NCBI GenBank assembly: GCA_021731495.1
Contig: JAKFXG010000008.1
Span: 1 to 42,228 of the forward strand
Length of the DNA stretch: 42,228 nucleotides
Reading direction: 5' to 3'
Source of the DNA: Candidatus Parcubacteria bacterium
GTDB lineage: Bacteria; Patescibacteriota; Minisyncoccia; Phycocordibacterales; Phycocordibacteraceae
Part shown: positions 1 to 7,647 of the stretch, piece by piece
How positions within the stretch are numbered: position 1 is the stretch's first letter
Layout: every line of letters starts with the position of its first letter
Notes under the pieces: model-generated
Database searches by the model: none
What the model was told of the DNA's origin: nothing
Seen by the model: the letters and a program-made list of their open reading frames with translations, nothing else
Translations under genes and position numbers: made by a program

Positions 1-78
1 CCCTGGCTGACTTTTGTGTGCGTGGTAGTCTAGATGCAGATAGATGATCCCGTAGCAATTCACAAGTAAGGAGGTCCT

Positions 79-630
79 ATGGCTCGGACATCACGACGCC
101 CGGCGACACCCACTAAAGGTAAACTCATACTGCTCGTTTCGAAGCATCCGAGCGATGCCGATACCAAGGCAAAAGACGCTCTTAAGGAATTCGATTCGTC
201 CGCAAAGGTTGTCCCTGTCGTTCTATCGTCAAGCATCCGCACTCCACGGTTAGATGCGATTGAGTACAACATGAGCATCTACCGCGGACTGGATTCCATC
301 CTCGGTTTCATCAAAATGGAGAAAAACCGAGCTGCGGATGACGAGAACAGGGAGCGGGAAAAAGCACTGCGAAAGTATCTCACCATCGATCCAGTCCTTC
401 GAGTCCACAAAAGAAAGACTGCTGACGATCGGAGAGCCCTCAAGCTCGCACAGGAGGAATTCGGCGATAAATTGACCATCATCGCCTACAATTACCGTGA
501 ACTACGACTCCCTGTGCTCTATTGCGCCACGAGCGTCATGGAGGGGCTCAAGAATATAAAGGCGTTCCTGAGCTATATTCAGAAACTGCCAAAACCCGAT
601 GAGGAACCCTCTCTGCGACGCGTCGGCTGA
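79..630 (+). CDS. Hypothetical protein, 183 aa, unknown function
   Basis: I do not recognise a family. The protein is soluble and highly charged, with a basic N-terminus (ARTSRRPATPTKGK), a short beta-like strand (KLILLVSKH), and a central stretch of Glu/Lys/Arg from about residues 80-130 that is probably helical. There is no signal peptide, membrane segment or Cys/His cluster. The start is set by a near-perfect Shine-Dalgarno, AAGGAGGT at 68-75, only 3 nt before the ATG if counted from its last base. This is one of very few strong ribosome-binding sites in the window. The gene is followed directly by a UUCG-loop terminator. It stands alone, and the next genes are on the opposite strand. Confidence 0.7.
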   Translation: MARTSRRPATPTKGKLILLVSKHPSDADTKAKDALKEFDSSAKVVPVVLSSSIRTPRLDAIEYNMSIYRGLDSILGFIKMEKNRAADDENREREKALRKYLTIDPVLRVHKRKTADDRRALKLAQEEFGDKLTIIAYNYRELRLPVLYCATSVMEGLKNIKAFLSYIQKLPKPDEEPSLRRVG

Positions 631-635
631 AACTC

Positions 636-661
636 AAGCTGCTACTTCGGTAGCAGCTTTT
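636..661 (+). terminator. Rho-independent terminator with TTCG loop
   Basis: A 10-bp perfect stem (AAGCTGCTAC at 636-645, GTAGCAGCTT at 650-659) closes on a TTCG tetraloop and is followed by T residues. It lies 6 nt after the stop codon of the upstream gene, so it ends that transcript. Confidence 0.85.
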
Positions 662-666
662 TGTTT

Positions 667-899
667 CCCCTAAAGCAGCTGTGTATTTTGATTCTCCGGT
701 GGCGCATCTGAGAGATGGGCCACGATCCATTCGACAAGCTTCTTTTTGATGCCAGGGAACTCAAGTGAGTTCGTGAGAGACATTGTGCTCTTTAGAACCT
801 AACTCATCGCGTAGGTCGAAAGCCGCTTTGCCGTTCTCCGCGAGGAGAGAAACATCTTGAGTTAACTTGATCTTGCGAGCAAAAGATTTTATGCGCCTA
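667..899 (-). pseudogene. Possible decayed small gene downstream of the AbiEii gene
   Basis: No intact gene is present in this stretch between two stop codons. Read on the minus strand, an open frame from about 894 gives a protein-like run (KIKLTQDVSLLAENGKAAFD, then LRDELGSKEHN) and ends near 762. A second frame starting at ATG 783 continues with MSLTNSLEFPGIKKKLVEWI and ends about 37 residues later. The two frames overlap, as expected for a frameshifted small protein, but the first has no start codon because an in-frame TAG precedes it. No family is recognised. The coding look could be chance. Confidence 0.25.
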
Positions 900-919
900 G
901 ATATCTAACCCCGATGGGG

Positions 920-2332
920 TCAATAATTCGTGGTGACGTAGTACCCGGCCCTCCCTGGGCAAGGGTAATCACTTCCCTTTGATTTATGAGCGCCGATAGT
1001 AGACGATTGGGTCTTTTTTGAAATCTGCTTGCCGCAGTACGCGCAGCGATACACGTATGTTGGCCCAGATCGAACGCGGTGCCTTCGTGTTCCGAAAATG
1101 GAGCGCGGTCTGGACGAGGCGGTAGCCGGTTTATGAGGATCAAATAGATAGCGGTTTTCGGGAAATTCACCAGCCTTGCATAGTTCAATAGGATTGCGTG
1201 GAGAGAATTTTACTTCCGTGTTCTCGATGGATTGAAATCCACTCGCCACCAACGATCGAATGCCGGGAGCGCTGTTCCCGCCCGACACGTTATATACGTA
1301 AAAATATTCCTTGGCCTCCCCCGTTCTCTTTTCCATGTACTTTAGCGCATAGGGTTCTACCATCCGCTCGGCGCCGTTGTACACGATTTTCAACATAGTC
1401 TGTTCCCGTCCGGCTTTCATCATGGGAACACGCAAATCCGGACCGAAGAACGCAAAATCACGATAACCCGTATCTCCGAAGGGGCTAAAAAGGTTCTCAA
1501 GATCCGCAAGAAAAAATTCAATTGCGTCTTCAGCAGTGAAGAATATTTGCTTGGCGCAAATCAGTGTCTTATTCCAGTATTCCTTGAAATAGTCGAAAGC
1601 GGTCTTATGTAAAATCTCTTTCAAGACTCGGGGGTTGTTCCTGAATATGGTTTTCTGAATAAAGGTTCTTACAACCTCATCTTTGTTAAGTTCTCCGCCG
1701 AGGAGCCTGATTGAGTAGACGTAATCAAACAAATCAGGAGCGTGCTGCCTTTGTAAAAGACATTTGAGCTTCGTCGCTATTATCTCTTCCAGCTTCATGC
1801 ATTTGATAGGCCGCGTCACTTCGTGCGCATCTGAATATGGATGTATCAGCTGACACTCCTGCAACGGCAGGATCACTTTATCGAAGCGCGTAATGTCCAT
1901 CGATACACGAAGAACGATCTGGTTTTCCTTGCTGATAAAGAAGTCTCTGAAGTAAACACGAACTTCGTATACACGGAGCCCCGGTATCGGCGCTTCGGAA
2001 GCGCCGAATTTCTCTTCTACTTTGTTTCTCTCTTTTACGAACTGCACGCCTGCCTTATCTTGGATGAAATCGCATACAGTATTAATTTCCTCGAGCAGTT
2101 TTTCTTCCGAAATATCGTTGGGAATTCCGAAGTCCAAATCGCTTGAGTACCTTGTGTTCTCAAAATAACCTTTTCGTAGAGCGTTGCCACCTTTCAGGAA
2201 AATTTCGTCCTTCAAGCTGCTTACGGTAAAGAAACCGGCGATAACCCATCCGAAGATGTAGTCGCGCTGTACGGCGGCCTCATTAATCTCGAACTCTTTT
2301 GCCTTAGTGCTGATTTCAGCCGGATCAATCAT
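920..2332 (-). CDS. AbiEii/AbiGii-type nucleotidyltransferase with WYL-like and Zn-ribbon-like C-terminus
   Basis: The first 270 or so residues match the AbiEii nucleotidyltransferase toxin family: KGGNAL at 47-52, then RYSSDLDF with the metal-binding D-x-D at 65-67, and a later K...QRQHAPDLFD helix typical of the family. Residues about 310-395 resemble a WYL domain (IVYNGAERMVEPYAL, then GIRSLVASGF). The tail carries C430-x2-C433, H449 and C458, a possible zinc ribbon. AbiEii proteins act as toxins that modify RNA or nucleotides in abortive infection. No AbiEi antitoxin is adjacent, but a ribbon-helix-helix gene lies 80 nt upstream in the same direction. A -10-like AATAAT (2339-2344) ends 6 nt before the ATG, so the gene may have its own leaderless promoter. 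NTase call solid; WYL and zinc calls moderate. Confidence 0.7.
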   Translation of the reverse strand: MIDPAEISTKAKEFEINEAAVQRDYIFGWVIAGFFTVSSLKDEIFLKGGNALRKGYFENTRYSSDLDFGIPNDISEEKLLEEINTVCDFIQDKAGVQFVKERNKVEEKFGASEAPIPGLRVYEVRVYFRDFFISKENQIVLRVSMDITRFDKVILPLQECQLIHPYSDAHEVTRPIKCMKLEEIIATKLKCLLQRQHAPDLFDYVYSIRLLGGELNKDEVVRTFIQKTIFRNNPRVLKEILHKTAFDYFKEYWNKTLICAKQIFFTAEDAIEFFLADLENLFSPFGDTGYRDFAFFGPDLRVPMMKAGREQTMLKIVYNGAERMVEPYALKYMEKRTGEAKEYFYVYNVSGGNSAPGIRSLVASGFQSIENTEVKFSPRNPIELCKAGEFPENRYLFDPHKPATASSRPRSIFGTRRHRVRSGPTYVYRCAYCGKQISKKTQSSTIGAHKSKGSDYPCPGRAGYYVTTNY

Positions 2333-2412
2333 GCCGTGATTATTTACTTCTTTAGAAGAAACGCAAGCATTCGGCGCTATTCGGGTGCCGAGAGCTGGCA
2401 GGAGAGCGGTCC

Positions 2413-2574
2413 TTACTCCTCTCGGCGACTTGTGGTTGATTCCGTGATGTAGTGACGTAAGGCCTCACGGATGAGCTCAGAGCGTGTCCGATGCTCCTTC
2501 TTCCGGACTTCCTCTACCTGTGCCGCCATCTCGGGCGGCAGTGATATGGTCAGTGTTGTGGTTGTGCGTGCCAT
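2413..2574 (-). CDS. Ribbon-helix-helix (CopG/Arc-type) DNA-binding protein, 53 aa
   Basis: This is a 53-residue ORF. It starts MARTTTTLTISLPPEMAAQV, a classic RHH beta strand (TTTLTISLP) followed by helix A, and continues with a turn (HRTRSELIREALRHYI) matching helix B and the S/T-x-S-E-L-I-R-E-A motif of CopG-like repressors. Such proteins dimerise and often serve as antitoxins or autorepressors. It lies directly upstream of, and in the same direction as, the AbiEii-type gene, so a toxin-antitoxin or autoregulated pair is plausible. Upstream are two small palindromes, TCGC-GAAA-GCGA (2586-2597 region) and CTAGTACTAG (2603-2612), possible operators. A GACAAT box ends 7 nt before the ATG. Confidence 0.75.
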   Translation of the reverse strand: MARTTTTLTISLPPEMAAQVEEVRKKEHRTRSELIREALRHYITESTTSRREE

Positions 2575-2602
2575 ATTCGCAATTGTCGCTTTCGCGAGTC
2601 AT

Positions 2603-2612
2603 CTAGTACTAG
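2603..2612. promoter_or_regulatory. Candidate operator palindrome CTAGTACTAG
   Basis: A perfect 10-bp palindrome lies about 30 bp upstream of the ribbon-helix-helix gene. RHH repressors usually bind short palindromes or inverted repeats in their own promoter, so this is a candidate binding site. No other copy was noticed nearby. Confidence 0.3.
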
Positions 2613-2719
2613 TGGTGGAGATGCACTCGCAACGTGCAAATTTGGCTTTCAGACCTTTCAGACTCTACCTACGCCGTTTTTTGAATCGGTCACACCAGGT
2701 GTGACTAAGTGTTACTCAG

Positions 2720-2790
2720 CTGCCGGCCAGGGACTCGAACCCCAATACCATCCTCCAGAGGGATGTGTCCTACCTTTAGACGAGCCGGCA
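2720..2790 (-). tRNA. tRNA-Gln (CUG anticodon)
   Basis: A cloverleaf can be drawn: acceptor TGCCGGC/GCCGGCA, D-arm GTCT-AAAGGTA-GGAC, anticodon stem CATCC/GGATG with loop CTCTGGA (anticodon CTG), and T-loop TTCGAGT. The 3' CCA is not encoded. The CUG anticodon reads CAG, and GatC/GatA elsewhere in the window are the enzymes that would amidate Glu-tRNA-Gln. Confidence 0.92.
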
Positions 2791-2868
2791 ATAGCATGAC
2801 ACCAAAGTGTCATGCTCCCTAGACGATACGTTAAAGAGTCGCTTTATTCAATATCGTTTTGGAAATGC

Positions 2869-2874
2869 TAAACT
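2869..2874 (+). promoter_or_regulatory. Extended -10 box of the TspO gene
   Basis: TAAACT preceded by TGC (an extended -10, TGn) ends 6 nt before the ATG, implying a start of transcription at or next to the start codon. Confidence 0.45.
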
Positions 2875-2880
2875 CGTGCA

Positions 2881-3276
2881 ATGGACTCGTACTCTTTGTA
2901 TCAAAGTCTTATCCAACCCGCATGGGCGCCACCAGCGTGGCTCTTTGGGCCAGTATGGACGGTGCTTTATATCATCATCGCGATATCCTTTGGCGCAGTC
3001 TTTTATCGTGCATTTACCGCAGGGCTGCCGTGGATGGTTGTTGCGCCCTTCGTCCTCAACCTGATTTTCAATTTCTCCTTCACCTGGCTTCAATTTGGAT
3101 TAAAGAACAATACGCTCGCCGCAATTGATATCCTCCTCGTTCTCGCAACACTCATTTGGGCGCTGGTCGCCATCTATCCGTACATAAAATGGGTCGCTCT
3201 GACCAACATCCCCTATCTCCTATGGGTCTCCTTCGCGACCGTCCTTCAGCTGACCATCACCTATTTGAATAAATAG
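2881..3276 (+). CDS. tspO: TspO/MBR family membrane protein
   Basis: This 131-aa, very hydrophobic protein has about five membrane helices. It carries the family signatures PAWAPPAWLFGPVWTVLY near residues 13-30 and NLIFNFSFTWLQFG near 60-73. TspO proteins bind porphyrins and related tetrapyrroles or sterols in the membrane and are linked to oxidative or light stress responses. The protein is a little shorter than the usual 150-160 aa. Translation from ATG 2881 gives the expected N-terminus just before helix 1, and an extended -10 lies 6 nt upstream. It is a single gene, followed by the ABC exporter operon on the same strand. In a cell unlikely to make haem, its ligand is unclear. Confidence 0.85.
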   Translation: MDSYSLYQSLIQPAWAPPAWLFGPVWTVLYIIIAISFGAVFYRAFTAGLPWMVVAPFVLNLIFNFSFTWLQFGLKNNTLAAIDILLVLATLIWALVAIYPYIKWVALTNIPYLLWVSFATVLQLTITYLNK

Positions 3277-3319
3277 CCCACCTCTGCGGTTTATCCTTCT
3301 ACGGGCGAGCCGACTTTGT

Positions 3320-3325
3320 TATACT
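3320..3325 (+). promoter_or_regulatory. -10 box of the ABC exporter operon
   Basis: TATACT in the context TTGTTATACT ends 10 nt before the ATG of the ATPase gene, predicting a leader of only about 3-4 nt. No good -35 hexamer is visible at the matching distance. Confidence 0.5.
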
Positions 3326-3335
3326 GCAGAATCAA

Positions 3336-4094
3336 ATGGAAAACGCTCTTGTCATAACCGACCTTAAGAAACGCTATGCGGGCGGTACCGAAGCATTGAA
3401 GGGTGTATCTCTCACCGTGCCTGCGGGCGAACTCTTCGCGCTCCTTGGTCCGAACGGTGCTGGTAAAACGACCATCATCGGCATCATCACCGGACTTGTC
3501 GCCAAGACAGAAGGGCGCGTCGAAGTATTCGGCATCGACGTCGAGAAGGAGCCGGAGCGCGCACGAACGATGATCGGGCTTTGCGGGCAGGAAATTAATT
3601 TCGACCCGTGGATGAAACCGCTCGACATCCTCGTAAACCAGGCGGGCTATTACGGTATCCCCCGCTCTGCCGCCATCCCACGCGCGGAGAAGCTTCTCGA
3701 AGACCTCGGGCTCGCAGACAAGCGGGACCAGATCGGATTTCGTCTTTCGGGCGGAATGAAACGCCGCCTTATGATTGCACGCGCGCTCATTCACCAGCCG
3801 AAATTCCTGATACTCGACGAACCGACTGCTGGGGTCGACGTCGAACTGCGCCGGAGCATGTGGGACTACCTCACGGCCCTTACGAAAGAAGGCATTACGA
3901 TACTCCTCACCACCCACTACTTGGAGGAGGCAGAGCGGCTCGCCAAACATGTCGCCATCATCAATAAAGGCGAGATCGTCGCGAAGGGCACGATGGAGGA
4001 GATCCTCGCACTCCATGATGGAAGTTCTCCGAAAGACGGCTATGGCGGCGGCAAACTTGAAGAGGTATTCGTAAAGCTCACGAGCAATTCCTAA
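3336..4094 (+). CDS. ABC transporter ATP-binding protein (ABC-2 / drug-type exporter)
   Basis: This 252-aa nucleotide-binding subunit has Walker A GPNGAGKTT at 38-46, ABC signature LSGGMKRR near 148, Walker B LILDEPTAGVD near 165, and the switch histidine in TTHYLEEAE. It is the CcmA/DrrA type that drives ABC-2 exporters for drugs, lipids or polysaccharides. Its stop codon is separated by one base from the start of the permease gene, so the two are translationally linked and form one complex in the cytoplasmic membrane. The substrate cannot be read from the sequence. The C-terminus (GYGGGKLEEVFVKLT) is the usual end of this subfamily. Confidence 0.9.
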   Translation: MENALVITDLKKRYAGGTEALKGVSLTVPAGELFALLGPNGAGKTTIIGIITGLVAKTEGRVEVFGIDVEKEPERARTMIGLCGQEINFDPWMKPLDILVNQAGYYGIPRSAAIPRAEKLLEDLGLADKRDQIGFRLSGGMKRRLMIARALIHQPKFLILDEPTAGVDVELRRSMWDYLTALTKEGITILLTTHYLEEAERLAKHVAIINKGEIVAKGTMEEILALHDGSSPKDGYGGGKLEEVFVKLTSNS

Positions 4095-4095
4095 C

Positions 4096-4872
4096 ATGCC
4101 CATTGAAAAACAACTCGTTTCTTTTTACACCATCTTACGCAAGGGCATTGTGCGCATCATGCGCATCTGGCCGCAGACACTTCTGCCCTCAGTCGTCACG
4201 TCCATACTCTACTTCGCCGTCTTCGGCAGTATCCTCGGCTCACGGATCGGCGAACTGAATGGCGTCCCGTACATTCTCTTTGTCGTGCCCGGCCTTGTCA
4301 TGCTTGCCGTCATTACAAACTCGTACATGGACGTGGCGACGACGTTTTTCGTCTCTAAATTCTTCTCGCGCAATATCGACGAGATCCTCGTCTCCCCTAC
4401 TCCGCCGAGCGTTATCATCGCGGGGTTCATCGCGAGCGGAGTCGTGCGCGGCATGCTGGTAGGAACCATGGTGCTCATCGTCTCTTTTTTCTTTGCCCTT
4501 CCCTCAGTCGCCCACCCGTTCGTCGTTCTCCTCTTCCTCTTTCTCTCAAGCCTCGTCTTCGCGCTTGGCGGTCTCGTGAATGGTATTTATGCGAAAAGTT
4601 TCGATGGCGTCTCCATCGTCCCGACGTTCGTCCTCACGCCGCTCGTCTACCTCGGCGGCGTATTTTACTCCATCCACTCGCTCCCACCCGTGTGGCAGAC
4701 CGTGTCGCTTTTCAATCCTATTTTCTATCTCATCAACGGCTTCCGCTACGGCTTCCTCGGTACGAGCGACGTCTCACTTCTCACATGCGTACTGGTACTC
4801 CTTGTTCTCATGCTTGTTCTCCTCGGTATCAATGTCTACTTCATTAAAAAAGGTCTCGGTCTGAAGCAATAA
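4096..4872 (+). CDS. ABC-2 type permease
   Basis: This 258-aa integral membrane protein has about six helices and the ABC-2 layout: a cytoplasmic N-terminus (MPIEKQLVSFYTILRKGIVR), helix 1 at about 27-50, the signature region SPTPPSVIIAGFIASGVVRG in the middle, and a C-terminal cluster containing PLVYLGGVFYSI and NPIFYLINGFRYGF, which are highly typical of the family. It pairs with the preceding ATPase to form an exporter. It starts 1 nt after that gene and is followed by a strong bidirectional terminator shared with pyrG, so the two genes make up a complete operon. Confidence 0.9.
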   Translation: MPIEKQLVSFYTILRKGIVRIMRIWPQTLLPSVVTSILYFAVFGSILGSRIGELNGVPYILFVVPGLVMLAVITNSYMDVATTFFVSKFFSRNIDEILVSPTPPSVIIAGFIASGVVRGMLVGTMVLIVSFFFALPSVAHPFVVLLFLFLSSLVFALGGLVNGIYAKSFDGVSIVPTFVLTPLVYLGGVFYSIHSLPPVWQTVSLFNPIFYLINGFRYGFLGTSDVSLLTCVLVLLVLMLVLLGINVYFIKKGLGLKQ

Positions 4873-4901
4873 AAAATTAGGACATCGGATGTCCTAATTT
4901 T
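4873..4901. terminator. Bidirectional terminator between ABC operon and pyrG
   Basis: An almost perfect palindrome, AAAATTAGGACATC (4873-4886) against GATGTCCTAATTTT (4888-4901), lies between convergent genes. A and T tracts on both sides let it work in either direction. Confidence 0.85.
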
Positions 4902-6613
4902 CATTTCTTTCTCTTTTGCGCGATTGCCGCGCGGAGGAATTCGGTGAACAATGGGTGCGGAGCGAGCGGGCGAGCTTGCAACTCGGGATGGAACTGTGTG
5001 CCGAGCATAAATGGATGCACCGAGCGCGGAAGCTCGGCTATCTCCATCAAGACACCGTCTGGGGACGTACCCGAGAAAACGAGGCCGGCGGCCTCGAGCG
5101 GCTTCACATATTTTGAATTGATCTCATAGCGGTGGCGGTGACGCTCGTCGACCAATTCCTTTTTATACGCGGCGCGCGCCATCGTGCCCTTCTTCAGGTA
5201 CGCCGGATAGGAGCCGAGACGCATCGTGCCGCCGTATTTATTGTCGGCGAGATGCTTCTTCTGCTCGAGCATGACGTCGACCACAGGGTCTTGTGAATTC
5301 TTCTGGATCTCGGTCGTATGCGCATTCTTGAGCTTCAAGACGTTGCGCGCGTACTCAATGACCATGAGCTGCATACCGTAACAGAGGCCGAAGTATGGAA
5401 TTTTCTTTTCTCGCGCGAACTGTATCGCCTTGATCTTCCCTTCGATACCGCTCTCACCGAAACCACCCGGAACAATGATGCCATTAAATTTCCCAAGCAC
5501 GGCAGTAGCCTTCGTGCCTCCCCTAGACCGGCCGATGCGGCCGGTTGGGCGAACATCGCGGAGCGATGTTGTAGCCTTCTCGAGGTCTTTTGAATTCACC
5601 CAGGTGATCTTTGCGTGTCGACCGAGCTTTGCTGCAGAGAACTTGATAGCTTCGATAACTGAAAGGTAGGCGTCGGAGAGCACGAAGTCGCCCGTATCAA
5701 AATATTTCCCGACGATGGCGATGCTGATTTCCGGAGCTTTCTTGTTCGTCGCCGCTTTTACGAACCGACTCCACTCGGCAAGCGATGCCTTACGCTTCTC
5801 CGGCAACTTGAGCGCATCGAGCAGCATATCGCCCAGCTTATCCTTTTCAAAATTGAGCGGCGCTTCGTAGATGCTGCTGATATCGGGCGCAGAGATGACA
5901 TGCTCTTTGCGGACATTGCACCAAATCGCTAACTTTTCTTTTCGCTTTTCATCGAGTGTGTGCGTCGAACGCGCGATAAGGAAATCCGGCTGCACGCCGT
6001 TGCTGTTCAGCTCCCGCACGGCGCTCTGAGTCGGCTTGGTTTTCATCTCGCCGATAGTGCCGGGCACGGGCAAGTACGAGACCATCACGAAAAGAACGTC
6101 GTCAGGGTGCTTGATCTTCATGATGCGCGCCGCTTCGATAAAGAGCGCGTTCTGAAAGTCGCCCACGGTGCCACCGATCTCAATGACCGAAATGCGGCTT
6201 CCGTTGTAGGAAGCCGCGGCCTCCATGCGCTCGATGATCTCGTCGCGCACATGCGGTATCGCCTCAACGAACTTACCGTGATATCCGAGGGCCCGCTCAC
6301 GATTGATCACCGACTGGTACACCATGCCGCTCGTCATATAATCCTCTGCGGTGAGGTCGCGGCCGAGGAAACGCTCGTAGTTCCCCATGTCCTGATCGGT
6401 CTCGAGTCCGCTCCGCAGCACAAACACTTCGCCGTGCTCAGTCGGATTCATCGTTCCCGCGTCAACATTTAAGTACGGATCTATCTTCACTAGATTCACT
6501 GGATACCCTTTCTGCTGGAGCAAAAGGCCGATGGAACTGGTGACGACGCCCTTGCCGACGCCGCTCATGACACCGCCGAGGACGAATATGTACTTGTGAC
6601 CTTCTTTTGCCAT
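4901..6613 (-). CDS. pyrG: CTP synthase
   Basis: The protein makes CTP from UTP, ATP and glutamine. The N-terminal amidoligase half shows FVLGGVMSGVGKGV at about 10-23 and MNPTEHGEVFVL with the conserved acidic residues. The C-terminal glutaminase half shows IVPGGFG, the nucleophile Cys in GLCYGMQ, and FHPEL for the catalytic His-Glu pair. Length is 570 aa against about 545 usually. The excess sits between WVNSKDLEK and IVPGGFG (residue region about 345-380), where the DNA contains two consecutive palindromes (5527-5545, 5552-5570), as if a small palindromic element was inserted in frame. The start lies 6 nt after the ftsX stop, so it is probably co-transcribed with ftsX. No separate -10 box is visible. 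Confidence 0.95.
   Translation of the reverse strand: MAKEGHKYIFVLGGVMSGVGKGVVTSSIGLLLQQKGYPVNLVKIDPYLNVDAGTMNPTEHGEVFVLRSGLETDQDMGNYERFLGRDLTAEDYMTSGMVYQSVINRERALGYHGKFVEAIPHVRDEIIERMEAAASYNGSRISVIEIGGTVGDFQNALFIEAARIMKIKHPDDVLFVMVSYLPVPGTIGEMKTKPTQSAVRELNSNGVQPDFLIARSTHTLDEKRKEKLAIWCNVRKEHVISAPDISSIYEAPLNFEKDKLGDMLLDALKLPEKRKASLAEWSRFVKAATNKKAPEISIAIVGKYFDTGDFVLSDAYLSVIEAIKFSAAKLGRHAKITWVNSKDLEKATTSLRDVRPTGRIGRSRGGTKATAVLGKFNGIIVPGGFGESGIEGKIKAIQFAREKKIPYFGLCYGMQLMVIEYARNVLKLKNAHTTEIQKNSQDPVVDVMLEQKKHLADNKYGGTMRLGSYPAYLKKGTMARAAYKKELVDERHRHRYEINSKYVKPLEAAGLVFSGTSPDGVLMEIAELPRSVHPFMLGTQFHPELQARPLAPHPLFTEFLRAAIAQKRKK
5527..5570. repeat. Two tandem perfect palindromes inside pyrG
   Basis: ACCGGCCG-atg-CGGCCGGT (5527-5545) and AACATCGC-gga-GCGATGTT (5552-5570) each have 8-bp perfect arms and 3-nt loops. 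They encode part of an extra stretch of roughly 20-25 residues absent from standard CTP synthases. An in-frame palindromic insertion is inferred. Confidence 0.6.
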
Positions 6614-6619
6614 ACGAAG

Positions 6620-7546
6620 CTAGCCTTTCAGATACTTACGAATAGCGAGCACGGACGCGACTGAACCCAGCGCGACGCCCGAGAGCAAAAGTATGGAAAA
6701 GACGAGGACGAAATGGCCGGCATAATAACTTGCCAGATTGAAACCGTCGAACCATCCTGCAGTCTTTACCCCCGCATACCAGGTCGCTGGCCACATGAGA
6801 ACCAGGACGACGCTCGCGGCAATGACGCCCGTGATGATACCCGTCACGATGAACGGCCCTTGAATATAAAAGTTGCTTGCGCCGACGAGCCGCATGACCG
6901 CTATTTCTTCCTTAGCGGTATAAATGGCGAGACGGACGGTTGCGAACGCAATGAGTACCGATGCAATGGCAAAGAGGATGATAATCGCAAAACCGATCTT
7001 GCGGGTCACCTGTATCGCGAGCGAGAGGCGGTCGATAGCTTCTTTGTTCTGCGCATAGTTGATGCGGTCGACTATGGAGGTGCCGCCGGCTGAAAGTACG
7101 GGCGAGGCTTCGAGGAATTTCACGATGCTCTCATATTCGGAAGGATTCTTCGCGCGCACCTCAAGCGAAGCATCAAGCGGATTGCCGCCAAGCTCATTCA
7201 GCGCCTGGAGCGTGAGCTGATCGGTCGCATGCCGTTCGCGAAAGGCTATGAGCGCTTCTTCGGCAGAAGTATAGGTAACGCTTGCTACCTGCGGCAGCTT
7301 CTTGAGCTGATCTTGTACCGCGAGGATGTCCGCTTCGCTCGCCGTGGTGACGAAATACACGGACACGTCGACTTTTTCACTGACCGTATCCAGAGTGAAG
7401 GAGAGGAGCGCAGAGAGGAAGATCAGGGAGGCAATAATCGCAAGTGTCACCGTCATAATAAGGACTGTCGCCGCTGAGACCGCGCCGCCGCGGGCAAAGT
7501 TTTTGCCGCCCGTAACCAACATTCTCTTAAAAAGCATCCAGTTCAT
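6620..7546 (-). CDS. ftsX: Cell division protein FtsX (permease-like)
   Basis: This 308-aa membrane protein has the FtsX arrangement: helix 1 at about 22-48, an extracytoplasmic domain at about 55-165 (VDVSVYFV, LKKLPQVASVTYTSAEEAL), then three helices at about 185-305 with the conserved TAKEEIAVMRLVGAS loop. With FtsE it links the divisome to peptidoglycan hydrolase activation. It lies downstream of ftsE, but the 99-nt gap holds two hairpins, and a TACAAT box (7553-7558) ends 6 nt before its ATG, so it may also have its own leaderless promoter. pyrG follows 6 nt later. Confidence 0.92.
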   Translation of the reverse strand: MNWMLFKRMLVTGGKNFARGGAVSAATVLIMTVTLAIIASLIFLSALLSFTLDTVSEKVDVSVYFVTTASEADILAVQDQLKKLPQVASVTYTSAEEALIAFRERHATDQLTLQALNELGGNPLDASLEVRAKNPSEYESIVKFLEASPVLSAGGTSIVDRINYAQNKEAIDRLSLAIQVTRKIGFAIIILFAIASVLIAFATVRLAIYTAKEEIAVMRLVGASNFYIQGPFIVTGIITGVIAASVVLVLMWPATWYAGVKTAGWFDGFNLASYYAGHFVLVFSILLLSGVALGSVASVLAIRKYLKG

Positions 7547-7552
7547 ACTCTT

Positions 7553-7558
7553 ATTGTA
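7553..7558 (-). promoter_or_regulatory. -10 box upstream of ftsX
   Basis: TACAAT on the minus strand ends 6 nt before the ftsX ATG, the spacing seen repeatedly in this window. Confidence 0.45.
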
Positions 7559-7569
7559 TCAGGCCGTGC

Positions 7570-7647
7570 GCCGGAATTTCTCGGCAGGAAAATCCCCGAG
7601 AAATTCCGGCATCTAACGAACACATAGTCGCTACGCTCGTTGTGTTC
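7570..7647. repeat. Two hairpins in the ftsE-ftsX gap
   Basis: GCCGGAATTTCTCGG (7570-7584) pairs perfectly with CCGAGAAATTCCGGC (7596-7610), a 15-bp stem with an 11-nt loop. GAACACA (7618-7624) pairs with TGTGTTC (7641-7647), overlapping the end of ftsE. There is no clear T tract, so these may be RNA processing or attenuating structures, or decayed palindromic repeats, rather than simple terminators. Confidence 0.6.
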
